Positions 53,313-62,406 of a stretch of DNA of 64,000 bases are shown piece by piece. The DNA is from Sphingomonas sp. S2M10 (lineage in GTDB: Bacteria; Pseudomonadota; Alphaproteobacteria; Sphingomonadales; Sphingomonadaceae). A model generated the notes under the pieces. The model was not told the DNA's origin, did not search any database, and saw nothing but the letters and a program-made list of their open reading frames with translations. Both the position numbers and the translations under genes were made by a program. The first letter of the stretch is position 1. Every line of letters starts with the position of its first letter. The stretch covers positions 248,001 to 312,000 of the forward strand of contig NZ_JAAILI010000008.1 in the NCBI RefSeq assembly GCF_012650175.1, read 5' to 3'.

Positions 53313-54425
53313 GTGCCGGACGTCGTCGAACTCACCAAGGCCCTGATCGGCGCGGAAAGCGTCACGCCGGCACGCGGCAGCGTGTTCGACGTGCTCGAGG
53401 CCGCAGTCACCCCGCTCGGCTTCCATGTCGAGCGCTTCGTCGAAGGCGAGGCCCCCGACGGGCCGGTCGAGAACCTGCTCGCGGTGCGCGGCGATGGCGG
53501 CCCGCACCTCGCCTTTGCCGGCCATCTCGATGTCGTACCTCCGGGCGAAGGCTGGACCAGCGGTGCCTTCACCCCCGCGATTCGCGGCGACCTGCTTTAT
53601 GGCCGCGGCGCGGTGGACATGAAGGGCGCGATCGCCGCCTTCGTCGCCGCCGCCGCGCAGGTGCCCGCGCGCGGCACCACCAGCCTGATCATCACCGGCG
53701 ACGAGGAAGGTCCCGCCACCTACGGCACGCCCAAGCTGATCGAGCGGATGGCCGAGCGCGGCCTCGTCCCCGATTGCTGCGTCGTCGGCGAGCCCACCTC
53801 GGCGCACCGGCTCGGCGATACGATCAAGATCGGCCGGCGCGGCTCGACCGTGATCGACATCGCGGTGATCGGCCGGCAAGGGCATGTCGCTTATCCCCAC
53901 CTCGCCGACAATCCGGTCCCCCGCCTCGTCCGCGCGCTGGCCGAGATCGACGCGATCGACCTCGATCAGGGCAATGCCTGGTTCCAGCCGTCGAACATCG
54001 AGGTCATCGATCTGGCGGTCGGCAACAAGGCGACCAACGTCATCCCCGGTCGCGCCGCCGCCCGGATCAGCATCCGCTTCAACGACCAGCAGCGCGGCCC
54101 CGACCTGATCGAACGCATCCGCGAGATCGTGGCCCGGCATGCCCCGCATGCCGAGGTGAACGGGCGCGTCTATGGCGAGGCCTTCCTCACCGAGCCCGGC
54201 CCGCTTTCGGAATTGGTCAGCGGCGCAATCCGTGACGTGCTGGGCGTGGACGCGGAGCTGTCGACCACCGGCGGCACCTCGGATGCCCGGTTTCTCTCGC
54301 GCGTCTGCCCGGTGGTGGAATTCGGCCTGCTCAACGCGACGATGCACCAGCTGGACGAAGCGGTGGCCCTGCCCGACCTGCGTGCGCTGACGGACGTCTA
54401 TGCGGAGATTCTGCGACGGGTGTGA
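53313..54425 (+). CDS. dapE: Succinyl-diaminopimelate desuccinylase
   Basis: 370 residues with a GTG start (GGGAGG upstream); the open frame upstream overlaps the cupin gene and is not coding. M20 peptidase fold with metal ligands His71 and Asp73 (AGHLDVVPPGEGW), Asp102 (GRGAVDMKG), Glu131-Glu132 (TGDEEGPA), and a later Glu in VVGEPTS; a dimerisation domain (about 180-295) lies between. The C-terminal TTGGTSDARF is a DapE hallmark. DapE removes succinate in the lysine/diaminopimelate pathway needed for peptidoglycan. The stop is just four bases from the convergent GGDEF-EAL gene. Confidence 0.95.
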   Translation: MPDVVELTKALIGAESVTPARGSVFDVLEAAVTPLGFHVERFVEGEAPDGPVENLLAVRGDGGPHLAFAGHLDVVPPGEGWTSGAFTPAIRGDLLYGRGAVDMKGAIAAFVAAAAQVPARGTTSLIITGDEEGPATYGTPKLIERMAERGLVPDCCVVGEPTSAHRLGDTIKIGRRGSTVIDIAVIGRQGHVAYPHLADNPVPRLVRALAEIDAIDLDQGNAWFQPSNIEVIDLAVGNKATNVIPGRAAARISIRFNDQQRGPDLIERIREIVARHAPHAEVNGRVYGEAFLTEPGPLSELVSGAIRDVLGVDAELSTTGGTSDARFLSRVCPVVEFGLLNATMHQLDEAVALPDLRALTDVYAEILRRV

Positions 54426-54429
54426 CCCG

Positions 54430-56100
54430 TCAGGCGGTCGCCCGGCGCGGGGCCATGTCGCGCACCCAGGCGAGGAAATCCGCCTCGCCCATCGGCGCTC
54501 CGATCGCATAGCCCTGCAGCACGTCGCAACCGATCACGCGCAGCACGGCGGCCTGCGCCTCGCTTTCGATTCCCTCGGCCACGGCTTCGCAGCCGATGCC
54601 GTGGACGAGGCCGATCACCGCCTGGGCGACGGCGCGCGCTTCCGGATTGGTCGCGACATGCTCGATCAGGCTGCGGTCGAGCTTTACCCGGTCGATCGGC
54701 AGCCGCCGCAGTCGGGCGAGGTTGGAATAGCCGGTGCCGAAGTCGTCGACCGCGATCGTCGCGCCAGCCGCGCGCAGCGTCGCGATCGCGCGCAGCACAT
54801 CCTCGGAACAATGCATCGCGAGGGTCTCGCTGATTTCCAGCTCCAGCAGGCCCGCGGGCGCCTTCGCTGCCAGCATTGCCGCGCGAAGATGGCGGAAGAA
54901 GCTGGCATGATCGATCTGGCGCTGGCTGACATTGACCGCCAGCCGCTGCTCGAGCCCGAGCCGCCCCCAACGGGCGATGGTGTTCGCCACCGTTGCAACC
55001 ACCCAGTCGCCGATCTCGACGATCAGCCCCGTCTCCTCAGCGCGCTGGAGGAACGATGCCGGCAGCTTGGTCCCGTCGGGGTGCTGCCATCGAAGCAGCG
55101 CCTCCGCGCCGACGATCGTGCCGTTGCCGGCGCATACCTGGGGCTGGAACACCAGCGCGAATTCATCATGTTCGATGGCGGCACGCAGTTCGGTTTCCAG
55201 CCGCGCGCGCGCAATCATCTGCGCCGCCAGCCCGTCGCTGAACGTTTCCACCCGGCCGCGGCCCTGGGTCTTGGCCTGGTACATGGCCGCGTCGGCCGCA
55301 CCCATCAAATCATGCAGCGTCACGCCGTGCTCGGGATGCAGCGCAAGCCCGATCGACGCACCGATCGACACATGCTGCCCGGCCAGATCAAAGGGTTCGG
55401 ACAGCGCCTCCAGCACCTTCTGCCCCACCCGCTCGCGCGCCTGTGGATCGGGCAGATCGGCGAAGAACAGGGTGAACTCGTCGCCGGCCAGACGGCCGAT
55501 CAGCGGGGTCTCGCCATGGTTGAACGCGGCGCACTGGTCGCCCACCGCACGCAGGCGGTTCGCCACCATGCCCAGCAGCACGTCACCCACCGCATGACCC
55601 AGCGTGTCGTTGACCGCCTTGAAGCGATCCAGATCGATGAAGAACAGCACCGCCCGTGCGTCCTCATGCGCATCTTCCAGCAGCCGCTCCGCGCTGCGGC
55701 GGAAATGCGGGCGATTGGCGAGCCCGGTCACCGTGTCGAACATGGCGAGCCGGTGGACGCTTTCCAGATTGCCGCGCAGCTTCAGGAACAGCTCATCGAT
55801 CGATGCGGCGAGTTGCGGCGTACCGCGGAACAGCGCCGTCGGCAGCGGGCTTTCCAGATCCCCGAGCGCGGCGGCATGGAGCCGATCGACCGCTGCCGCC
55901 AGCGCCGCGTTGCGCCGGGGTTGCAGCATCGCCAGGATCGCCACGACGGCAAGCACCACGAGCGGCAGCGCCAGCAGCAGCGCGACCTGCAGGACCTGCA
56001 GCGCAAGGCCGGCGGCAATCGCGCAGCCGATGAGCACACAGGCCGCAAGCGCAGCGGCGCTCGCCACGCCTGTTCCCAACCCTCGCTCCCCCCAGCGCAT
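54430..56100 (-). CDS. Membrane GGDEF-EAL protein with AGDEF motif
   Basis: 556 residues from the ATG at 56100. Two N-terminal helices (about 12-33 and 36-60), a linker, a GGDEF domain with the active motif altered to AGDEF (205-209), and a complete EAL domain: EALLRW (333-338), NVSQRQ, LELEISET, VDDFGTGYSNL, VKLDRSLI, AEGIES and LQGYAIGAP. Metal ligands appear intact, so phosphodiesterase activity against cyclic di-GMP is likely. AGDEF is a rare variant which is active in at least one described cyclase (Vibrio cholerae VCA0965), so bifunctionality cannot be excluded. An upstream TTG at 56118 is an alternative start. No sensor domain is present besides the membrane part. Confidence 0.9.
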   Translation of the reverse strand: MRWGERGLGTGVASAAALAACVLIGCAIAAGLALQVLQVALLLALPLVVLAVVAILAMLQPRRNAALAAAVDRLHAAALGDLESPLPTALFRGTPQLAASIDELFLKLRGNLESVHRLAMFDTVTGLANRPHFRRSAERLLEDAHEDARAVLFFIDLDRFKAVNDTLGHAVGDVLLGMVANRLRAVGDQCAAFNHGETPLIGRLAGDEFTLFFADLPDPQARERVGQKVLEALSEPFDLAGQHVSIGASIGLALHPEHGVTLHDLMGAADAAMYQAKTQGRGRVETFSDGLAAQMIARARLETELRAAIEHDEFALVFQPQVCAGNGTIVGAEALLRWQHPDGTKLPASFLQRAEETGLIVEIGDWVVATVANTIARWGRLGLEQRLAVNVSQRQIDHASFFRHLRAAMLAAKAPAGLLELEISETLAMHCSEDVLRAIATLRAAGATIAVDDFGTGYSNLARLRRLPIDRVKLDRSLIEHVATNPEARAVAQAVIGLVHGIGCEAVAEGIESEAQAAVLRVIGCDVLQGYAIGAPMGEADFLAWVRDMAPRRATA

Positions 56101-56194
56101 TGCCGTTCGACGCTCCAACTAGTCCCCGTGCGGCGCCCACTGTATTTGGCGCAGCGATACACTTCGCATGCATTAGTTAAGAAATTCAGGTGTT

Positions 56195-56806
56195 CTACGA
56201 AGCACGGGGTCGCCGCAACACGATGTACAAGGCGCCCGCACCACCATGGCGGGGATGCGCCTGGCGTACCGCCGCGATGCGATCCGCGTGGCGCGAGGCC
56301 GCCAGCCAGTCCCCCACGGCGGCGCGAATCGCCCCGCGCGCGTGCGGCCGTTCGGATTCGGGTCGCGGCGGTTTGCCGGTGATGAGCAGCAATACGCGGT
56401 CGCCGCGCGCGATGGCGTGGCCCAGCCCCGCATCCAGCCGATCATAGGCGGCATGGAGATTATGCCCGTGCAGGTCGATCGCACTTTCCGGTGCGACCAG
56501 CCCGCGGGACAGGCGCCGATCCCACCCGGCATCCAGCGTGCGGCGCTCATGCGTCTCCGGCATCGGCGTGGACAGCGTGATCGCCGGGCGTGCCGGCCGC
56601 ATCGGAACCAGCTTGCCGGTCGGCACCTCCAGCCGCGGCGTGGCCGGCTTCGGCGGCACCCTGGGTGCTGACGATGGCGAGGTAGCGGGCTCCGGTGGCA
56701 ATTTCCTGGGCGCCGCGCGGACGTGCAGCGGCGTCACGCTCTGGATCACCTTCTGCCACAGCGCCGCTTCCTCGGGCGCCAGATCGCGGCGCCCGCGCCC
56801 GCTCAT
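56195..56806 (-). CDS. Smr domain protein
   Basis: 203 residues. The N-terminal half is low-complexity and Pro/Ala-rich (about 20-100); the C-terminal Smr domain has AIDLHGHNLHAAYDRL and the loop VLLLITGKPP ahead of RGAIRAAVGDWL. In related proteins the Smr domain is a nicking or structure-selective nuclease. The ATG overlaps the mltA stop (ATGA), so both belong to one operon, an order (Tim44-like, mltA, Smr) commonly seen in alphaproteobacteria. Confidence 0.88.
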   Translation of the reverse strand: MSGRGRRDLAPEEAALWQKVIQSVTPLHVRAAPRKLPPEPATSPSSAPRVPPKPATPRLEVPTGKLVPMRPARPAITLSTPMPETHERRTLDAGWDRRLSRGLVAPESAIDLHGHNLHAAYDRLDAGLGHAIARGDRVLLLITGKPPRPESERPHARGAIRAAVGDWLAASRHADRIAAVRQAHPRHGGAGALYIVLRRPRAS

Positions 56807-58140
56807 GGCTGTGGGATCACCGGCTGCGTGGCGGGCGGCCGCGATGCGTTCAGCCGGGCAACCGTGCCCTTGGGCAGCAGCAGCCAGGCCGTGCCCCGCG
56901 CCGACATGCCGCCCGCGATCGCGCGCGCATCCTCGCCCGCGCCCCAGAACGTATCGACTCGGTTGGCGCCCTTGATCGCGCCGCCGGTATCCTGCGCCAC
57001 CCACAGCCCGGTCGCGTCGGTACGATCCATCGACAGGAACAGCGGCGCGCCGAGCGGAATGAACTTCGGGTCCGCCGCCACGCTGGTCCACCCGGCGACG
57101 GGATACCCCATCGCGCCCAGCGGGCCCGCGCCGGTCAGCTCCTTGAAGAAAACGAAGCTCTTGTTCTCGCGCATGATCGCGCGACCTTCTTCCGGGTGCT
57201 CGCGCAGCCAGGCGACGATGCCCTGCATCGACGTCTGGCCGGGGCCGAGCAGCCCGCGATCCTTCATCAGCTTGCCGATGCCGGTATAGTCGCGCCCGTT
57301 CTGCCCGGCATAGCCGATGCGCAGCACCTGCCCGTCCGGCCCCTTCAGCCGGCCCGATCCCTGCACCTGCAGGAAGAACATCTCGATCGGATCCGCAGCC
57401 CAGGCGACGACGGGCGCATGGCCTTCCAGCGCGCCCTGCTCGATCTGGGTGCGGTCGTAATAGGGGACGAACTGCCGGCCATCGACGCGGCCGCGAATGC
57501 GCTTGCCCCTCAACGCGTCGGAGAAGAGCCCGAGATCTACCTCGATCAGATTGTCCGGCACACCATAAACCGGCACGTCATAGCCCGAGCGCCGCTCGCG
57601 CACGCCGGCGATCTCGGGCTCGTAATAGCCTGTGGCAAAGGCCGCGCCGTTACCGACCTGCACCGTCTCGAACCACTGCGCGAAAAAGGGCGCGGCATCG
57701 CCCGACCAGCTCGCCGCGGCAGCGCAGGCATTGGTCCAGTCGGTCCCACTCGTGAGACCCGAGGCGTCGGTACGCCGCAGCAACCCGGGGCAGCTCAGCT
57801 TGAACGCGGCGAGCGCGCGCTTGGCGTTGTCGGGCGTGATCGGCAGGGTTTCGATCGCCGGACCGGCGACAAGCCCCGCCATGGCCGCGGTGGTCGCGCC
57901 GGTGGCGACGGGCGCGGCCGGGAGTGCGGGCAGCGGCGTTGCGGCGGTCGGCTGACGCGCGGGAAGATTGGCGGGAGTCTCGGGCAACGCGCCGCCGGGC
58001 GCAGGACGCTCCGGAACAGGTGCCGGTCGCGTCGGGGCCGGGCGGGTCGGCACGGGCCGCGTGCCCGCTTCCGGGGGGACGATACCGCTCGAACATGCGC
58101 CGAGCAGCCCCGCGAGCGCCAATCCCCCGAATATCCGCAT
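56803..58140 (-). CDS. mltA: Membrane-bound lytic murein transglycosylase A
   Basis: 445 residues from the ATG at 58140, which gives a lipoprotein signal peptide (MRIFGGLALAGLLGAC, lipid Cys16). A Pro-rich linker follows, then MltA-type beta-barrel domains with TGYYEPEIAG, QVQGSGRLKGPDGQ and the catalytic Asp context QDTGGAIKGANRVDTFWG; the final 3D domain has ARGTAWLLLP. It cleaves peptidoglycan with formation of 1,6-anhydromuramyl ends and is anchored to the outer membrane. It precedes the Smr gene (4-bp overlap) and follows a Tim44-like gene by eight bases. Confidence 0.94.
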   Translation of the reverse strand: MRIFGGLALAGLLGACSSGIVPPEAGTRPVPTRPAPTRPAPVPERPAPGGALPETPANLPARQPTAATPLPALPAAPVATGATTAAMAGLVAGPAIETLPITPDNAKRALAAFKLSCPGLLRRTDASGLTSGTDWTNACAAAASWSGDAAPFFAQWFETVQVGNGAAFATGYYEPEIAGVRERRSGYDVPVYGVPDNLIEVDLGLFSDALRGKRIRGRVDGRQFVPYYDRTQIEQGALEGHAPVVAWAADPIEMFFLQVQGSGRLKGPDGQVLRIGYAGQNGRDYTGIGKLMKDRGLLGPGQTSMQGIVAWLREHPEEGRAIMRENKSFVFFKELTGAGPLGAMGYPVAGWTSVAADPKFIPLGAPLFLSMDRTDATGLWVAQDTGGAIKGANRVDTFWGAGEDARAIAGGMSARGTAWLLLPKGTVARLNASRPPATQPVIPQP

Positions 58141-58148
58141 GCTGCCCC

Positions 58149-58793
58149 TCAGGCTTCGTCGGTCTCGACCAGCTTCCAGTTCGGATCGTCGCTGCGCAGC
58201 TTGCGGGCGAATGTCCACACATCGTGGGTGGTCACCGCATCGCTCAGCGAGCCGGCGATGACATTGCCCTCGCCATCGCGGGTTACCGCAACGATATCCG
58301 CATCGAAGCGCACCGTGACGCGGGCGACCTTGCCCTCCACACCGGCCTCGGTAATCGTGGCGCGCTCGATCGTGATCAGGCGGTTGTCGAGCACCTCGCC
58401 CGTCTCCTTGCGGCCGGCGATCGCCTGCTCGAAAGCGCCCCGAACCTCGTCGTCCACCAGAAATCGCAGCGTCTCTTCGTCACCCTTCCAGAACGCTTCG
58501 AGGATCATGCGATAGGCGGACTTCGCACCTTCCAGGAACTTGGCGACATCGAAGCTGGAATCGGCCGACACCACGGCGCGCAGGCCGGTCTCGGCACCCG
58601 AGTCGATCGTGCGATTTGCCGAGTCGCGGGCCTCCGGCAGCGCCTCGATCGTCCGCGTCACGGGCGGCATGGCGACGCGCTCCTCGGCGGGTTTCGGCAG
58701 CGGCTGCTCATGCCCGGTACGCTTGCCGAGTACCGCATACAGCCGAAGCGCCAGGAAACCGGCCACCATTGCGAACAGAATGACGTAGAACAC
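58149..58793 (-). CDS. Tim44-like domain protein
   Basis: 214 residues, GTG start with GGAGG just upstream. An N-terminal membrane anchor (FYVILFAMVAGFLALRLYAVL, about 2-22) and a C-terminal Tim44-like domain (about 80-210: FLEGAKSAYRMILEAFWKGD ... DAVTTHDVWTFARKLRSDDPNWKLVETDEA). In alphaproteobacteria the TimA/Tim44-like proteins are membrane-tethered and probably linked to protein handling, though their bacterial role is not settled. It is divergent from secB (about 160 bp), a very common alphaproteobacterial arrangement. Confidence 0.9.
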   Translation of the reverse strand: MFYVILFAMVAGFLALRLYAVLGKRTGHEQPLPKPAEERVAMPPVTRTIEALPEARDSANRTIDSGAETGLRAVVSADSSFDVAKFLEGAKSAYRMILEAFWKGDEETLRFLVDDEVRGAFEQAIAGRKETGEVLDNRLITIERATITEAGVEGKVARVTVRFDADIVAVTRDGEGNVIAGSLSDAVTTHDVWTFARKLRSDDPNWKLVETDEA

Positions 58794-58954
58794 TGGCCCT
58801 CCAAAGCCTCCGTATCTAGTACATAGGCCTTCGTGCCGCGGGATTCAAACCGTACGATGGGCCGTGCGATTGCACCACCGGCACACGCCTGCTAGTCGCT
58901 TGCCCCGTAACGCGCCGAGGGCGCGAAATTCTCCTGCATAAAGAGGAAAGTTGG

Positions 58955-59458
58955 ATGGCCGAGAACGACACCTACGCCGGCATGGGCGTTGAAGGCGGCG
59001 CGGAAGATGCGCCCCAGGCAGGCGTGCTGTCGCAATATGTGAAGGACCTGTCGTTCGAGAATCCGAACGCACCGGCCATCTATCAGCAGCAGACTCCGCC
59101 CGCGATCGACGTGCAGTTCAACATCGGCTCGAACAAGGTCGGCGAGGACGTGTACGAAGTCGCGCTGAAGATCGAAGTCCGCGCCCAGGCCGGCGAGCAG
59201 GTCGCGTTCATCGTCGACCTCACCTATGCGGGTCTGTTCGCGCTTCGCAACATCCCCCAGGAAGCGCTCGATCCGTTCCTGCTCGGCGAAGCGCCGCGCA
59301 TCCTGTTCCCCTTCGCGCGCCGCGTGCTGGCCGACCAGGTCCGCGACGGCGGCTTCCCGCCGCTGATGCTGGAGCCGATCGACTTCGCCGGCATCTACAT
59401 GCAGCAGCGCGCCCAGCAGGAAGGCGCAATCGGCTTCGAAGAAGCCGGCCACGCCTGA
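58955..59458 (+). CDS. secB: Protein-export chaperone SecB
   Basis: 167 residues with the SecB core [40 protein letters not shown] and [30 protein letters not shown]. It holds preproteins unfolded and passes them to SecA. AAAGAGGAAAG precedes the ATG. A hairpin 10 nt after the stop is a likely terminator. Confidence 0.97.
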   Translation: MAENDTYAGMGVEGGAEDAPQAGVLSQYVKDLSFENPNAPAIYQQQTPPAIDVQFNIGSNKVGEDVYEVALKIEVRAQAGEQVAFIVDLTYAGLFALRNIPQEALDPFLLGEAPRILFPFARRVLADQVRDGGFPPLMLEPIDFAGIYMQQRAQQEGAIGFEEAGHA

Positions 59459-59467
59459 TCCGGTTTA

Positions 59468-59502
59468 GGGGAGCGCCCGCCTTGCGCGCTGCGGTGCTCC
59501 CC
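59468..59502 (+). terminator. Hairpin after secB
   Basis: GGGGAGC (59468-59474) pairs perfectly with GCTCCCC (59496-59502), starting 10 nt after the secB stop. No T-run, so strength uncertain. Confidence 0.5.
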
Positions 59503-59522
59503 GCCGCCTCCCGCCAGACCAT

Positions 59523-59619
59523 CGTCATTCCCGCGAAGGCGGGAATCCTTTGGTGGGAACGTTGCGGCGCCTGCCGTGAACGCACAGGCGAATGGATCCC
59601 CGCCGTCGCGGGGATGACG
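59523..59619. repeat. 97-nt palindromic intergenic repeat with CGTCAT/ATGACG ends
   Basis: The element begins CGTCATTCCCGCGAAGGCGG and ends GGATCCCCGCCGTCGCGGGGATGACG (only end bases quoted in part), with near-complementary termini. Each end is itself a hairpin. It matches a widespread class of small palindromic elements of Gram-negative genomes (REP/MITE-like). Located between secB and murJ. Confidence 0.75.
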
Positions 59620-59669
59620 AGCGCCGGGGGCATGCCCCGCGCCTTTCCTTTCACAGCGGCGAAATCTCG

Positions 59670-61238
59670 ATGAAGCTTGTGCGCAGTCTGGGTTCGGTGG
59701 GCGGTCTGACGCTCGCCAGTCGCGTCCTCGCACTGGTCCGCGACTCGCTTCAGGCGCGCTATGTCGGCGCGAACTTCGCGTCGGACGCCTTTCTGGTCGC
59801 CTTCCGCCTGCCCAACATGTTTCGCGCGTTCTTCGCCGAGGGCGCCTTCGCATCGGCGTTCATCCCGATGTTCAACCAGAAGCTGGGCGTGAACGGCGAG
59901 CGCGGTCCAGCGTACGACTTTGCCGAGCGCACTCTCTCCGTCCTGTTCGTGGTGCTGCTCGCGCTGACGCTGGTGGCGCTCGCCGCAGCCTGGCCGCTCA
60001 CCGCCATCCTCTCCGGCGGCTTCGACAAGCAGCAGCCGACGACAGAGCAATTCGCTTTCGCCGTGCAACTATCGCGGATCACCATCCCTTATCTGATGCT
60101 GATCTGCCTAGCATCGCTGCTGGGCGGCATTCTCAATTCGCTCGACAAATTCTGGGTCAACGCCGCAGCACCCATCCTGCTCAACATCGCGATGGTGACC
60201 GGGCTGTTCTTCTTCCACGGCACGCCCGAGGAGACCGCGCGCGTCCAGGCGATCGCGGTACCGCTGGGCGGACTGCTGCAACTCGGTTGGCTGGCGCTTG
60301 CCTGCCGCGCCTCGGGCGTGTCGCTGCGCCCCCGCCTGCCGCGGATCGACGACGATGTGCGCCGGCTGATGAAGCTGATCCTGCCCGCCGCGGTGGGCGC
60401 CGGCGCGGTGCAGCTGAACCTCGTCATCTCGACGGCGCTCTCGGGCTATCTGCTCGACGAAGGCTCGATCTCGTACATCTATTATGCCGATCGGCTGAAC
60501 CAGCTGCCGCTGGGGATGATCGGCATCGGCCTCGGCACCATCCTGCTCCCCACCATCTCGCGGCTGCTCGGGGCGGGCAAGGAAGAAGAGGCGATGGAAA
60601 CGCAGAACCGCGGCATGGAGCTGGCGCTGTTCCTCACCCTGCCCGCGATGGTGGCGCTGATCGTATCGGCCGAGCCGATCGTGCGCGGACTGTTTCAGTA
60701 CGGCCACTTCACGCCGGAGGACACGGTGAAGTGCGCTTGGGCGCTGGCCGGTTTCTCCATCGGGCTTCCCTCCTACATCCTCGTCAAGGTGCTCACCCCC
60801 GGCTTCTACGCCCGGCAGGACACCAGAACGCCGGTGCGGTTCGCAATGCTCTCGGTGGGCGTCAACATCGCCGCCAATCTCGCGCTGATCCCGCTGATTG
60901 CGCATCTGGGACCGCCGCTCGCCACCGCGCTGTCCTCCACCGTCAACGTGACGATGCTGTATCTCGCGCTGCGCAAGCGCGGGCACTTTATCGTGGATGC
61001 ACAGCTCGCCCGCCGCGTGCCCCGTCTCGCGCTCGCCGCGATTCTGATGGGGGTGGCGCTGTGGGCCGGTGCCGGGCTGCTCGATCCGTGGCTCAACGGG
61101 CGGCTGTGGGAGCGCTACGCAGGCCTGGTGATCCTGGTCGGCGCCGGCTGCGCGATCTATGTCGCCGCCTGCTTCGCCACCCGCGCCTTCCTGCTGTCGG
61201 ACCTCAAGGCGCTGGTCCGCCGCCGCGCGGCGCGCTGA
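59670..61238 (+). CDS. murJ: Lipid II flippase MurJ
   Basis: 522 residues from the ATG at 59670, with the family N-terminus MKLVRSLGSVGGLTLASRVL. Fourteen helices are expected. RDSLQARYVGANFASDAFLVAFRLPNMFRAFFAEGAF with its conserved Arg residues near the first helices, and SYIYYADRLNQLPLGMIGIGLGTILLP, mark the MviN/MurJ family. It flips lipid II across the inner membrane for cell-wall synthesis. Probably monocistronic; a perfect 10-bp inverted repeat follows, before trpS. Confidence 0.95.
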   Translation: MKLVRSLGSVGGLTLASRVLALVRDSLQARYVGANFASDAFLVAFRLPNMFRAFFAEGAFASAFIPMFNQKLGVNGERGPAYDFAERTLSVLFVVLLALTLVALAAAWPLTAILSGGFDKQQPTTEQFAFAVQLSRITIPYLMLICLASLLGGILNSLDKFWVNAAAPILLNIAMVTGLFFFHGTPEETARVQAIAVPLGGLLQLGWLALACRASGVSLRPRLPRIDDDVRRLMKLILPAAVGAGAVQLNLVISTALSGYLLDEGSISYIYYADRLNQLPLGMIGIGLGTILLPTISRLLGAGKEEEAMETQNRGMELALFLTLPAMVALIVSAEPIVRGLFQYGHFTPEDTVKCAWALAGFSIGLPSYILVKVLTPGFYARQDTRTPVRFAMLSVGVNIAANLALIPLIAHLGPPLATALSSTVNVTMLYLALRKRGHFIVDAQLARRVPRLALAAILMGVALWAGAGLLDPWLNGRLWERYAGLVILVGAGCAIYVAACFATRAFLLSDLKALVRRRAAR

Positions 61239-61247
61239 GCCCGGTTC

Positions 61248-61286
61248 CCAGGACGCGCAAGCTGCTCTAGAGCGCCCGCGTCCTGG
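61248..61286. terminator. Inverted repeat between murJ and trpS
   Basis: CCAGGACGCG (61248-61257) and CGCGTCCTGG (61277-61286) are perfect 10-bp arms, enclosing another palindrome GCTCTAGAGC (61264-61273). Placed 10 nt after the murJ stop; likely a terminator without a T-run, or a recombination/binding site. Confidence 0.5.
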
Positions 61287-61376
61287 CAATTCGCGCGGCC
61301 GAAAGCACCCCCGCCGCCATGGACCCGCGGCCGGTCCAACGGCCGAACGGTCAACCGGGTGCGGAGTGACTATCCC

Positions 61377-62366
61377 ATGCGCGTCGTCTCGGGCATCCAG
61401 ACCACCGGCAATCTTCACCTCGGCAATTATCTGGGCGCCATCAAGCAGTGGGTCGCGATGCAGGATCAGGGGGAATGCCTGTTCTTCCTCGCCGATCTGC
61501 ACGCCCTTACCGGCACGGTGACCCCGCAGGAGCTCGCCAACTCGACGATCGAGATGGCCGCCACGCTGTTCGCCGCCGGGATCGACGACCGCTCGATCCT
61601 GTTCAACCAGGCGCGCGTCCCCGCCCATGCCGAGCTGTGCTGGATCCTTCAGGGTACCGCGCGGATGGGCTGGCTCAATCGCATGACCCAGTGGAAGGAC
61701 AAGGCCGGCAAGAACCGCGACGGCGCCAGCGTCGGGCTGTTCACCTATCCGGTGCTCCAGGCCGCCGACATCCTGGTCTATCAGGCGACGCACGTCCCCG
61801 TCGGCGAGGACCAGAAGCAGCATCTCGAGCTGACCCGCGACATCGCGACCAAGTTCAACCAGGATTTCGGCGTCGAGCTGTTCCCGCTGCCCGAGCCGCT
61901 GATCAGCAAGGCCGCGCCGCGGATCATGAGCTTGCGCGACGGCAATGCGAAGATGTCCAAGTCCGATCCGTCGGACCTCAGCCGCATCAACCTGATCGAC
62001 GACAACGACACGATCGCCGCCAAGTGCCGCAAGGCCAAGACCGATCCCGAGCCGCTGCCGGACAGCTTCGACGCGCTCGCCGAACGGCCCGAGGCGCGCA
62101 ACCTGGTGACGATCTTCGCCGCGCTTTCGGACCGCGATCCGCAATCGGTGGTGGAGGAATATGCGGGGCAAGGCTTCGGCGCGTTCAAGCCGGCGCTGGC
62201 GGATCTGACCATCTCGGTGCTCGGGCCGATCCGCGAGCGGCTGACCGCGTTGCTGGGCGACCGGGGCGAGGTGGGTGCCAAGCTCGCCCAGGGTGCGGCG
62301 CGGGCGAGCGCGCTGGCGGCGCCGACGCTCAAGGCGGCGCAGCAGGCGGTGGGGCTGCAGGTCTGA
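61377..62366 (+). CDS. trpS: Tryptophanyl-tRNA synthetase
   Basis: 329 residues from the ATG at 61377 (GGAG upstream; GTG at 61359 is the alternative). Class I synthetase motifs: HIGH equivalent TGNLHLGNY near the N-terminus, KMSKS in NAKMSKSDPSD, and the Trp-binding region ARVPAHAELCWILQGTARMGWLNRM. Charges tRNA-Trp. Ends at a strong hairpin shared with the convergent flagellar operon. Confidence 0.96.
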   Translation: MRVVSGIQTTGNLHLGNYLGAIKQWVAMQDQGECLFFLADLHALTGTVTPQELANSTIEMAATLFAAGIDDRSILFNQARVPAHAELCWILQGTARMGWLNRMTQWKDKAGKNRDGASVGLFTYPVLQAADILVYQATHVPVGEDQKQHLELTRDIATKFNQDFGVELFPLPEPLISKAAPRIMSLRDGNAKMSKSDPSDLSRINLIDDNDTIAAKCRKAKTDPEPLPDSFDALAERPEARNLVTIFAALSDRDPQSVVEEYAGQGFGAFKPALADLTISVLGPIRERLTALLGDRGEVGAKLAQGAARASALAAPTLKAAQQAVGLQV

Positions 62367-62376
62367 CTCTCTAAAT

Positions 62377-62400
62377 CCCCCTCTCGCTTGCGAGAGGGGG
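62377..62400. terminator. Strong hairpin between trpS and fliP
   Basis: CCCCCTCTCG (62377-62386), loop CTTG, CGAGAGGGGG (62391-62400): a perfect 10-bp stem eleven bases after trpS and seven bases before the fliP stop. Suitable as a bidirectional terminator for the convergent genes. Confidence 0.7.
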
Positions 62401-62406
62401 AAGCAC

